Shown here piece by piece: positions 25,599 through 34,715 of a DNA stretch of 64,000 nucleotides (positions are counted from its first letter, which is position 1; each line of letters opens with the position of its first letter). A program made the position numbers and the translations under genes. This stretch comes from XN24 sp047921455. Lineage in GTDB: Bacteria > Pseudomonadota > Gammaproteobacteria > Steroidobacterales > XN24. Location of the stretch: positions 42,342 through 106,341 of the forward strand of contig JBLRWC010000003.1 in the NCBI GenBank assembly GCA_047921455.1, written 5' to 3'. The notes under the pieces are model-generated. The model was not told the DNA's origin. It searched no databases and was given only the letters and a program-made list of their open reading frames with translations.

Positions 25599-27681
25599 GC
25601 GCGCTGACTTCCTGGTCGAACTGGGCACCGAGGAACTGCCACCGAAAGCTCTGCCGATGCTTGCCGCCGCCTTTCGGGACGGCCTCGTGGCGCGGCTGGC
25701 GGAGGCGCGCCTGGACCATGGCGAGGTCGAGACCTTTGCCACGCCGCGCCGCCTCGCCATCAAGGTGCGCCGCCTGGAGACGCGCCAGGCGGACCAGGAC
25801 GTCGTGCTGCGCGGTCCGCCGGCCAGCGTGGCGCGCGTCGATGGCGCATGGACCAAGGCAGCGGAGAAATTCGCGGCCTCGGCCGGCGTGGCCCTGGACG
25901 CGCTGATCGAACGTGCCGAAGGCAAGGGCGTCTATGTTTACGCGGAAAAAACGGCGCAGGGTGCGGCCGCGGTGACCTTGTTGCCGCAAATCGTCGGCAG
26001 CGCGCTGGCGGCCTTGCCGGTGCCGCGGCGGATGCGGTGGGGCAATGCGGAGGCGGAATTTGTCCGGCCCGTCCACTGGATCGTGATGTTGCTGGGAGCA
26101 GCCGTCGTGCCCTGCACGATGTACGGCGTGACGGCGGGGCGCCACAGCCGGGGCCATCGCTTCATGGCGCCGGAGCCGGTGGAACTGGCCGGGCCCGAAG
26201 ATTACCCCGAGCGGCTGGAGGAAGACGGTTTCGTGGTCGCCGGGTTCGAGCGCCGCCGGGACCGAATCCGTGCGCAGGCAGAAACCGCCGCGAGCGAACA
26301 CGGCGGGCGGCTGGTGCTGGATCCGGCCCTGCTGGACGAAGTCACGGCGCTGGTCGAATGGCCCGTCCCCATATCCGGCGAATTCGATGCGGCTTTCCTG
26401 GCCCTGCCGGAAGAAGTGCTGATAGCAACGCTGCAGGACCACCAGCGCTATTTTCCCGTCCGGGCCGCTGACGGCGGCCTGTTGGCGCGCTTCATCACCA
26501 TCAGCAATCTTGACAGCCCCGAACCCGACGGCATTCGGGAGGGCAATGAACGGGTGGTGCGGCCAAGGCTCGCCGATGCCGCGTTCTTCTGGCAACAGGA
26601 CCGCCATTCGCCTTTGAAGGCGCGCATCGAGTCACTCGACAGCGTGGTTTTCCAGAAGAAACTCGGCAGCATCGGCGCAAAAAGCCGCCGCGTGGCCGGC
26701 CTGGCGGCCAGCATCGCCGAGTTGCTCGGCGAGGCGTCGGCCGACGCAAAGCACGCCGCCTTGCTGGCCAAGTGCGACCTGGTCACGGCCATGGTCGGGG
26801 AATTTCCGGAGCTGCAGGGCGTCATGGGGCGGTATTACGCGCAGGCGGACGGGGAATCCGAAGAGGTCGCTGCGGCCCTCGAGGAGCAATACCTGCCGCG
26901 GTTTGCCGGCGATCGGCTGCCGGCGACCCGGCTCGGCCAGGTATTGGCCCTCGCTGACAAGCTGGACACCATTGCCGGGATATTCGTGATCGGCCAACGA
27001 CCGACGGGAAATCGCGATCCCTTCGGCATTCGCCGCGCCGCTCTCGGCGTGCTGCGGATTCTGATCGAGTGTGAACTGGATATCGACCTGCCGGCGCTGG
27101 TATCGCAGGCCGTTGCGGCGCAGCCCATCGCCGGCGGACCGGCGACGGACGAGGAAATCGTTGCCTTCCTGATGGAACGCCTCCGCGGCTATTACCTGGA
27201 TGGGGCCGGCGCCGTGGTGGCGCAACATGACACCTTCGAGGCGGTGCTGGCGCGGCAACCGCGCTCGCTGGTGGACTTTCACCAGCGACTGGTCGCGGTG
27301 CTCGAGTTCAGCGCGCTGGATGCGGCGGGCGCGCTGGCCGCCGCCAACAAGCGGATCGCGAATATTCTTCGCCAGGCAGACGGCCAGCCACTGGGTGGCG
27401 TGGAGGTCGGCATGCTGCGGGAACCGGCAGAGCGCGCGCTGCACGACCAGGTCGTGGCGTTGGCCGGAGAAGTCCGGCCGCTGGTGGCGGACCGCGAATA
27501 TCGCCAGGCCCTCGAGCGCCTCGCCACACTGCGGGAAACGGTGGACCGTTTCTTTGAAGATGTACTGGTGATGGATCCGGATCCTGCGATCAAGGCCAAC
27601 CGCCTTGCGTTGCTGGCGCGGCTGCGCGATTTGTTTATCGATATCGCCGATGTTTCACGCCTCGCGACGGCGAATCCCTGA
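25591..27681 (+). CDS. glyS: Glycine-tRNA ligase beta subunit
   Basis: tRNA-binding subunit of glycyl-tRNA synthetase, 696 residues (E. coli 689). The N-terminus DFLVELGTEELPPKALP, the middle FVRPVHWIVMLLG and HQRYFPV...FITISNLDSP segments, the HD-like region (LLAKCDLVTAMVGEFPELQGVMGRYYA) and the C-terminal DALR anticodon-binding region (VDRFFEDVLVMDPDPAIKANRLALLARL) are present. The ATG lies inside glyQ. plsC follows 15 bases downstream; the gmhB gene that often follows is absent. Confidence 0.98.
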   Translation: MTERADFLVELGTEELPPKALPMLAAAFRDGLVARLAEARLDHGEVETFATPRRLAIKVRRLETRQADQDVVLRGPPASVARVDGAWTKAAEKFAASAGVALDALIERAEGKGVYVYAEKTAQGAAAVTLLPQIVGSALAALPVPRRMRWGNAEAEFVRPVHWIVMLLGAAVVPCTMYGVTAGRHSRGHRFMAPEPVELAGPEDYPERLEEDGFVVAGFERRRDRIRAQAETAASEHGGRLVLDPALLDEVTALVEWPVPISGEFDAAFLALPEEVLIATLQDHQRYFPVRAADGGLLARFITISNLDSPEPDGIREGNERVVRPRLADAAFFWQQDRHSPLKARIESLDSVVFQKKLGSIGAKSRRVAGLAASIAELLGEASADAKHAALLAKCDLVTAMVGEFPELQGVMGRYYAQADGESEEVAAALEEQYLPRFAGDRLPATRLGQVLALADKLDTIAGIFVIGQRPTGNRDPFGIRRAALGVLRILIECELDIDLPALVSQAVAAQPIAGGPATDEEIVAFLMERLRGYYLDGAGAVVAQHDTFEAVLARQPRSLVDFHQRLVAVLEFSALDAAGALAAANKRIANILRQADGQPLGGVEVGMLREPAERALHDQVVALAGEVRPLVADREYRQALERLATLRETVDRFFEDVLVMDPDPAIKANRLALLARLRDLFIDIADVSRLATANP

Positions 27682-27696
27682 CGTGAGAAGCATGCG

Positions 27697-28419
27697 TTGA
27701 TTTGGCTCCGCTCGTGCTTGTACACAGCGCTGTTGTTCCTGTCGGTGCTGGTCTATGCCACCTGGGCCTTGTTGCTGGCGCCGTTCGGGAGTCGCGCCAG
27801 CTATCGCGCCGCCACCGGCTGGGCGCGGGTCAATCTCTGGTTACTGGAGGCGATCTGCGGACTGCGTTTCACTGTCGAAGGCGAGGAAAATATTCCCGCC
27901 CAGGCCTGCGTCCTCTATTGGAAGCACGAATCCGTATTCGAGACGATGGCCGGCGCCGTGCTGTTTCCGCCGCAGACCTGGGTAGTGAAGCGGGAACTGA
28001 TGTGGCTGCCATTCTTCGGCTGGGGGCTCGCCCGACTCAGGCCCATCGCCATCAATCGCAGCGCCGGGCGTACCGCGGTCAAGCAGGTCCTGTCGCAGGG
28101 CCGCGAACGGCTTGCTGACGGTCTTTTCGTGGTGATCTATCCCGAAGGGACCCGCGTCCTGCCCGGACATGAGAAGCGGTTCGGTATCAGCGGCGCCGCC
28201 CTGGCGAAGTCGGCGGGCCGGCCAATCCTGCCGGTCGCACACAATGCCGGTGATTTCTGGTCGCGGCGCAGTTTCCTCAAAAAGCCCGGCGTGATTCGCG
28301 TCGTCATCGGCCAACCGATCGACACGACCGACCTCAGCCACGAAGAAATTACCCGCCAGGCCCGCGAGTGGATCGCAGCCACCATCGAACGCATCAGTCC
28401 TAACCGCAATAAAGAATAA
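27697..28419 (+). CDS. 1-acyl-sn-glycerol-3-phosphate acyltransferase family protein
   Basis: Inner-membrane acyltransferase acting in phosphatidate formation or acyl-chain remodelling. The 240 residues begin with a transmembrane helix (LFLSVLVYATWALLLAPF). Motif I is KHESVFE, an H-x4-E in place of the usual H-x4-D, which I recall from many gammaproteobacterial members of this subgroup. Motif II is near PIAINR and motif III reads YPEGTR. TTG 27697 is the start that places the helix at the N-terminus. In Pseudomonas the homologous gene lies next to gyrB; here about 6 kb of other genes intervenes. Confidence 0.88.
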   Translation: MIWLRSCLYTALLFLSVLVYATWALLLAPFGSRASYRAATGWARVNLWLLEAICGLRFTVEGEENIPAQACVLYWKHESVFETMAGAVLFPPQTWVVKRELMWLPFFGWGLARLRPIAINRSAGRTAVKQVLSQGRERLADGLFVVIYPEGTRVLPGHEKRFGISGAALAKSAGRPILPVAHNAGDFWSRRSFLKKPGVIRVVIGQPIDTTDLSHEEITRQAREWIAATIERISPNRNKE

Positions 28420-28602
28420 TAAAAACAATCACTAAGGGATTTACGTATACAAAATCCAGTATACTTACGGCCTGGGACGAGATCGCGCCATTCTCGTCGC
28501 CGGGCAATACCGGGCGCTGCGTGCTGAATTTGGCTCGTATCGGATTTGACCGACCCGCGGCGCAAAATCACTGTCATAACCGGGCGCTAGACTCGGCCAG
28601 CC

Positions 28603-29574
28603 ATGACCGAGCCGAACCTTTCCGATTCCTGGCCGGGGCGCATCGCCCCGGACTTCCTGGTCTCCGCGCCGGGCGAGGCGCCCGTGACCTTCTACGAGCG
28701 TTACTGCGGGCGCCCGACAGTGGTCGTGTTTGCACCCTCGACTGCGGCGCTCGGGTCTTATCGGACCCTGGGCACAAGCATCCAGTTACTCGGCGTGCTG
28801 CCCCATTGGGTAACCCGGGAACCGGGAGTCGCGGCGGTCACCGATGACGGGCGGCTCGCTGCGGCTTTCCTGGGCGGGCCGGCGGGTGCATCCCCGGTGG
28901 CGCTCGTGCTGCGGCCCACGCTGGCGCTCGAAGCGCGACTCGACGGGCCCGGTGCTGAGGCGATCCGGCGCGTCCTCGCCGGCATGCCGGAGATGTCCCC
29001 ACAGCGGATCGAGGGTTTCGCGCCAGTCCTGATGGTGCCCGACGTGTTGCCAGCCGTGTTGTGCGCCGAGCTCATTGCCGCCCACGAGGCCGAGAACGTG
29101 GAGAGCGGCGTTTGGCGTGCCCATGGCGACAAGCTGGCGCTGGTGCCGGACCCGGCGGTCAAGCAACGACGCGACCATCGGCTCGTCGACCCGGAACTGG
29201 TGGAAGCGGTGAGCTCTGCCCTCGAGGCGCGCCTGATGCCGGCCATCGCGCGCGCCTTCCATTACCCGGTGACCCGGCTCGAAAGCTACAAGGTGGTGGC
29301 CTATGACGCAGTCACCGGCGGCTACTTCAGGCCGCACCGCGATAACGTCACGCCGGATGCGCGCCATCGCCGCTTCGCCATGACGCTCAACCTGAACGAC
29401 GACTACGCCGGCGGCGAGCTGGTATTCCCGGAGTTCGGCGCGGCGCTCTATCGCCCGCCCGCGCGCGGCGCGCTGGTGTTCTCCGGCTCCCTGCTGCATG
29501 CGGCGCGCGAGGTCACGGCCGGCAGGCGCTACGTGCTCTTGAGCTTCCTGTGGGGCGACGAGGCCGGGCGCTGA
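28603..29574 (+). CDS. 2OG-Fe(II) oxygenase with degenerate peroxiredoxin-like N-terminus
   Basis: A 323-residue soluble protein with two parts. Residues 10-130 look like a peroxiredoxin/AhpC fold (GRIAPDFLVSAPGEAPVTFYERYCGRPTVVVFAPS), but the peroxidatic Cys position after VVVFAPS is lost. Residues 140-318 are a prolyl-4-hydroxylase-type dioxygenase with iron ligands His245, Asp247 (FRPHRDN) and His299 (SLLHAAREV), and Arg308/309 as the likely 2-oxoglutarate anchor. The substrate is unknown. The ATG sits 183 bases after plsC, with no clear promoter. It is convergent with phoX. Confidence 0.85.
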   Translation: MTEPNLSDSWPGRIAPDFLVSAPGEAPVTFYERYCGRPTVVVFAPSTAALGSYRTLGTSIQLLGVLPHWVTREPGVAAVTDDGRLAAAFLGGPAGASPVALVLRPTLALEARLDGPGAEAIRRVLAGMPEMSPQRIEGFAPVLMVPDVLPAVLCAELIAAHEAENVESGVWRAHGDKLALVPDPAVKQRRDHRLVDPELVEAVSSALEARLMPAIARAFHYPVTRLESYKVVAYDAVTGGYFRPHRDNVTPDARHRRFAMTLNLNDDYAGGELVFPEFGAALYRPPARGALVFSGSLLHAAREVTAGRRYVLLSFLWGDEAGR

Positions 29575-29667
29575 AGCGCGCCCGCACGTGGACTTGAACC
29601 TTGCCCCGAGGGGATGGGCGTCCCTGCCCAAAGGTAATCCCTTGACTGTGTCTCCGGCGCCGGCGCC

Positions 29668-31965
29668 CTAGAGGCCGACGACCTCGCCGTCCTCACGCGT
29701 GATGACGAGGGTGGCCGAGCGCGGGCGCGCGCCCTGCGGGTTCACGGCAGGCGCCGTGTCATGCGGGTGCCGGTAGACGACGCCGCCGTCCGGCCAGTTG
29801 CTGGTGAAGCTGCCGACGCCCGAGCGGTCGCCCGGGTGCTGGAAGTTCACGAACAGGGTCTTGCCGTCGGGCGTCGACACCACGCCGGTGGTCTCCTGGT
29901 TGAGCGGGCCTGACAGGAAGCGCTTGATCTCACCGGTGACCGGGTTCGCCGCCAGCATGCCATTCTCCCCGTAAGGCCCGCTGGCCTGCTGCGAGCCGCT
30001 CATGTCGGTCTGCACCCACAGGATGCCGTTGTCGTCGAACCAGACACCGTCGGGGCTGGCGAAAATGTTGTCCTCGTTCAGCGGCGGGCCGCCCTCGGCC
30101 GGCAGGACCTGGCTGTCGCCCGCGGGGCCGGCCAGCACGAAGATGTCCCACTCGAAGGCGGTGGCGAAGGCCCGGTTGCCCTGCTCGCGCCAGCGGATGA
30201 TGTGGCCGGTGGCGTTGCGGGGGCGCGGGTTGGGGGCATCGATCTGGTCGACGGTGCGCGCGGTGTTGTTGGTCAGCGTCATGTAGATCTCGCGCGTCTG
30301 CGGATGCGCGGTGCCCCACTCCGGCCGGTCCATCTTCGTCGCGCCCACCACGTCGGCGGCGAGGCGCGTGTTCACCAGCACGTCGGCCTGGTCCTTGAAC
30401 TCCACACCAGCCATCGCGGCCGCAGTGCGGAAGTTGACGTCGTTGATGTCGAGCGCCAACCACTCGCCAGTGCCGTCGTCGTTGAAGCGCGCCACGTACA
30501 GCGTGCCCTCGTCGAGCATGTCGCCCTTCATGCCCTTGAAGTAACGCGCCCTGGTGACGAACTTGTAGATGTACTCGAAGCGCGCGTCGTCGCCCATGTA
30601 GAAGGCCAGCGGCTGGCCCTGCTGCGGCGGGGCAAAGATGCAACCCTCGTGGGCGAAGCGGCCCATGGCGGTGCGCTTCTTCGGCGTGCTGGTCGGGTCG
30701 AAGGGATCGATTTCGACCACCCAGCCCTGGCCGCTCGGCTCGTTGTGGTAGTCCTCGGTGGCCTCGCCCCGGATGGAGGCGTCGAAGCGGAGGTACTCGT
30801 CGGCGCCGTTGGCCGCGGTCTCCCAGCCATAGCGGCTCGACGCGGTGCGCACGCCGTAGCGCGCCTGTTCGCGCGGCAGCGAGAGATCAATGCTGTTGGC
30901 CGCGAGGAGATCGTCGAGCGTGCCGAGCAGGTTGCGACCCGCGTCGGTGAAGGTGTCGCCGGCCTGGGTGTAGACGTTGGCGGTCGGCTTCTGGTCGACG
31001 GTCTCGTCGATGACGCCGATGATCTCGTTCTTGCCGGCGTCGTAGCGGGCGTAGTAATTGCCCTGCGCACCGGACTCGCCCTTGTAGCCGAGCTTGTTGA
31101 ACAGGGCGTTGATGCGGCTGGTCTGCAGGTCGTTCTTGAAGTAGCCGGCCCAGTTTTCCTCGCAGGTGAGGTAGGTGCCCCAGGGCGTGTAGCCGTGGGC
31201 GCAGTTGTTGATGGTGCCGCGGGTCATGGTGCCGTCCGGGCTGAACCTGGTCTTCACCAGGTCGCTGCCGCGCACCGGGCCGCGGATCTCCATCGGGGTG
31301 TTGGCGGTGATGCGGCGGTTGAAATTGCCGCGCACCACGTCCCAGGCGCCGTCGGACTTACGGATCTCGACCACGCTGACGCCGTGCGCCGCGATCTCCT
31401 TGCGCACCTCGTCCTCCGGGCGCGGGCCATTGGGGCTGTTGGTCGGGCCGTTGACGTGCAGCACGCGCTGGTCGACGTACTCATGGTTCAGCACCAGCAG
31501 GCCGTGACCGTTCGGGTCGTCGTCCATGGGGAAGTAATGCATGCCGTCGTGGTGCGAGCCGACCTGCTGTTCCTGCTCGGCGCCGCTGTTGCCGCCCACG
31601 CCGTCAAAATCCGGGTAGCCGCCGGTGATCGGTGTGCCCCAGGGAACCAGCGCCTGCGCCTTGTAGCCGACGGGGATGGTCGCGGCGTCGGCGCGCGTCA
31701 CCGGGATCGGTTCGAAGCCCAGCATGGGGTTCAGCCCGAAGGGCGGGCGGCCCTTGGCGGCCGGCGGCAGGAGCTTCGGGCCGGCGTGCGCCAGGGCGGC
31801 GGTGCCCATGATGCCGGCCACGGCCGCGGTCAGGCCGCCGCTCAGAACCTGGCGGCGCGACAGGCGCTTTTCCAGGACGCTGGCGAAGTGCGGGTTGCCG
31901 GAGTGGTTGCTGAGGGGTTCGTCGCCGTTGTCTTCGGCGATCTCGCAGGGGACTCTCTCGCTCAT
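29668..31965 (-). CDS. phoX: PhoX family alkaline phosphatase, Tat-exported
   Basis: A 765-residue periplasmic or extracellular phosphatase of the PhoX (DUF839) family, which releases phosphate from organic esters with an iron/calcium cofactor. The Tat signal RLSRRQVLSGG (Arg37-Arg38) precedes a hydrophobic stretch. Family segments include LVLNHEYVD, CAHGYTPWGTYLTCEENWAGYF, GRFAHEGC and WVQTDMSGSQ near the end. The 93-base gap to the convergent oxygenase gene holds nothing clear. The start region carries an inverted repeat that may cover the ribosome-binding site. No convincing Pho box was found. Confidence 0.93.
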   Translation of the reverse strand: MSERVPCEIAEDNGDEPLSNHSGNPHFASVLEKRLSRRQVLSGGLTAAVAGIMGTAALAHAGPKLLPPAAKGRPPFGLNPMLGFEPIPVTRADAATIPVGYKAQALVPWGTPITGGYPDFDGVGGNSGAEQEQQVGSHHDGMHYFPMDDDPNGHGLLVLNHEYVDQRVLHVNGPTNSPNGPRPEDEVRKEIAAHGVSVVEIRKSDGAWDVVRGNFNRRITANTPMEIRGPVRGSDLVKTRFSPDGTMTRGTINNCAHGYTPWGTYLTCEENWAGYFKNDLQTSRINALFNKLGYKGESGAQGNYYARYDAGKNEIIGVIDETVDQKPTANVYTQAGDTFTDAGRNLLGTLDDLLAANSIDLSLPREQARYGVRTASSRYGWETAANGADEYLRFDASIRGEATEDYHNEPSGQGWVVEIDPFDPTSTPKKRTAMGRFAHEGCIFAPPQQGQPLAFYMGDDARFEYIYKFVTRARYFKGMKGDMLDEGTLYVARFNDDGTGEWLALDINDVNFRTAAAMAGVEFKDQADVLVNTRLAADVVGATKMDRPEWGTAHPQTREIYMTLTNNTARTVDQIDAPNPRPRNATGHIIRWREQGNRAFATAFEWDIFVLAGPAGDSQVLPAEGGPPLNEDNIFASPDGVWFDDNGILWVQTDMSGSQQASGPYGENGMLAANPVTGEIKRFLSGPLNQETTGVVSTPDGKTLFVNFQHPGDRSGVGSFTSNWPDGGVVYRHPHDTAPAVNPQGARPRSATLVITREDGEVVGL

Positions 31966-31975
31966 TGGTAGTGTG

Positions 31976-31998
31976 CCTCGTTATGGGTGGTAACGAGG
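31976..31998 (-). promoter_or_regulatory. Inverted repeat before phoX, possible operator or translation-control hairpin
   Basis: CCTCGTTA (31976-31983) and TAACGAGG (31991-31998) form a perfect 8-bp inverted repeat around a 7-base loop, ending 10 bases before the phoX ATG. In the phoX transcript the 3' arm contains GAGG, the only Shine-Dalgarno-like sequence before the ATG. The hairpin could therefore block ribosome binding, or the DNA could be an operator. Confidence 0.5.
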
Positions 31999-32211
31999 GC
32001 AAGAGCCTACGAGGGGATCGTTAAGACTCCGTGGCGGACGTGTGACACGAAGCACCCGCCAAGGTGTCTGCGCGAGGGCGTAGACTACGTCTTGGTCGCC
32101 CCGCAGACCGCAGGAATCCCCCGGCGCCTGCCCGGCGAACCCGTCACCCATCTGGAGCGCCGGCGCGCGGACATACTCGCCGCGCTGGACTTCCTCCTCA
32201 CCGGATTCTGA
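31987..32211 (+). CDS. Possible small open frame or gene remnant, unrecognised
   Basis: A 74-codon frame (GTG start) in the 266-base gap between phoX and the OYE gene. The second half (PRRLPGEPVTHLERRRADILAALDFLLTGF) looks protein-like, with strong third-position G/C, whereas the first part overlaps the phoX hairpin region. A TTG at codon 39 would give a shorter 36-residue version. I recognise no family. It could be the tail of a lost gene, an upstream peptide or chance. Confidence 0.2.
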   Translation: MVTRARAYEGIVKTPWRTCDTKHPPRCLREGVDYVLVAPQTAGIPRRLPGEPVTHLERRRADILAALDFLLTGF

Positions 32212-32231
32212 CCAGGACCAGGCACAACATC

Positions 32232-33320
<1,089 letters not shown>

Positions 33321-33466
33321 AAGCCCGGCAGGGCGCGGTGAAGCCGCCGGCCAGTCGTGGCGCGCGAGGCCGTGCTGCGGGGCACTCATGCTGCGCCTCC
33401 TTTGCCGGTCTTGCACTGTGATGGCTGAACTCTCAACCTAGCGGCACATTCGGGAGATTGAACATC

Positions 33467-34672
33467 ATGGAAAAAATCCACTTCGAGAACCGTGCCGGGA
33501 TGGCGCTGGCCGGGACGCTGGAGCTGCCGCCGGGCGGCGACTGGCACGCCACGGCGGTGTTCGCTCACTGCTTCACTTGCAGCCGCAACATCCGCGCCGC
33601 GCGCGACATCACCCGCGCTCTTGCGCAGGCCGGCTTCGCGGTGCTGCGTTTCGACTTCACCGGGCTGGGGGAGAGCGAAGGCGACTTCGCCGACACCAGC
33701 TTCTCCAGCAACCTGGATGACCTCGAGGACGCCGCGCGCTGGCTGGGCGAGCACTACGGCGCCCCGCAGCTGCTGGTCGGTCATTCCCTCGGCGGCACCG
33801 CCGTGCTGGCGGTGGCCGAGCGCCTGGAGAGCGTGCGCGCGCTGGCGACGCTGGGCGCGCCGGCCGGCCCGGAGCACGTGCTGAAGCAGTTCGGCGCGGG
33901 GCTGGAGCGGATCGAGGCGGAAGGCACGGCCGAGGTGGACCTGGCCGGGCGTACTTTCCGCGTGCGCCGCGACTTCATCGAGGATGCGCGTGGCCATTCC
34001 CTGGAAGAGCGCCTCGGCCGGCTGCGTCGCGCGTTGCTGGTGCTGCACTCGCCCGTCGACACGGTGGTCTCGATCGAGCAGGCGCAGAAGATCTTCGTCG
34101 CCGCCAAACACCCGAAGAGCTTCGTCAGCCTCGACGATGCCGACCACCTGCTGTCCAGGGCGGCCGATTCCGCCTATGCCGGCGGCGTTATCGCGGCTTG
34201 GGCGGCGCGCTTCCTCGAGCTGGCGTCGCCTGAACCCGTTGCGGGCGCGCGCGTCAGCGGGCTGGCCGCAGACCCCTTCCTGTGCCGCGTGCAGGCCGGG
34301 CCGCACCGGCTGGTCGCCGACGAACCAGCGGACAAGGGCGGCACGGACCAGGGCCCGGACCCGTACCAGTTCCTCGCCGCGGCGCTGGGCAGTTGCACAG
34401 TGATGACGCTAAACATGTACGCCCGCCACAAGAAGCTGCCGGTAAAGCGCGTGCGCTGCGAGGTGACGCACCGCCGCGTGCATGCCGAGGACTGCGCGGA
34501 CTGTGATTCCTCCGCTGGCCACATAGACGAGCTGAACCGCGTTATCGCCATCGAGGGCGAGCTGGACGACGCGCAGCGGGCGCGCATGCTGCAGATCGCC
34601 GACCGCTGCCCGGTGCACCGGACGCTGGAGAGCGAGATCAGGATCCGTTCACGGCTGGCGGGTGACCAGTGA
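33467..34672 (+). CDS. Bifunctional alpha/beta-hydrolase - OsmC family fusion
   Basis: A 401-residue fusion. Residues 1-255 form an alpha/beta hydrolase with nucleophile Ser107 (GHSLGG), likely Asp198 and His227. Residues 258-401 are an OsmC/Ohr-type peroxidase module with redox Cys310 (LGSCTVMT) and Cys381 (DRCPVHRTLE). This two-domain architecture is known in proteobacteria. It probably couples ester or thioester hydrolysis with hydroperoxide detoxification, though the substrate is not established. ATG 33467 has GGGAG 10 bases upstream; TTG 33458 is too close to it. It is convergent with gyrB. Confidence 0.9.
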   Translation: MEKIHFENRAGMALAGTLELPPGGDWHATAVFAHCFTCSRNIRAARDITRALAQAGFAVLRFDFTGLGESEGDFADTSFSSNLDDLEDAARWLGEHYGAPQLLVGHSLGGTAVLAVAERLESVRALATLGAPAGPEHVLKQFGAGLERIEAEGTAEVDLAGRTFRVRRDFIEDARGHSLEERLGRLRRALLVLHSPVDTVVSIEQAQKIFVAAKHPKSFVSLDDADHLLSRAADSAYAGGVIAAWAARFLELASPEPVAGARVSGLAADPFLCRVQAGPHRLVADEPADKGGTDQGPDPYQFLAAALGSCTVMTLNMYARHKKLPVKRVRCEVTHRRVHAEDCADCDSSAGHIDELNRVIAIEGELDDAQRARMLQIADRCPVHRTLESEIRIRSRLAGDQ

Positions 34673-34715
34673 GAATAGTGCCAGCCCGAACGAGACCCTG
34701 GAAACTCGAAAATAT

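Noticed and set aside
28445..28464. Two GTATAC palindromes 8 bases apart, with a third GTATAC near 14651-14656
   Set aside because: Each is a short palindrome that also resembles a -10 element; spacing and flanks differ between the two loci, so a shared operator is not supported.
28571..28578. CTGTCATA, a Pho-box half, before the dioxygenase gene
   Set aside because: A Pho box needs two such repeats 11 bases apart; the second position reads GC-rich and unrelated.
29580..29640. tRNA-like T-arm sequence (GGTTCAAGTCC on the minus strand)
   Set aside because: The flanking bases give only three of five T-stem pairs, and no D-arm, anticodon arm or acceptor stem could be drawn around it.
30202..31971. 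Long open frame on the strand opposite phoX
   Set aside because: It is the antisense shadow of a GC-rich gene; the PhoX reading shows the Tat signal and family motifs throughout.
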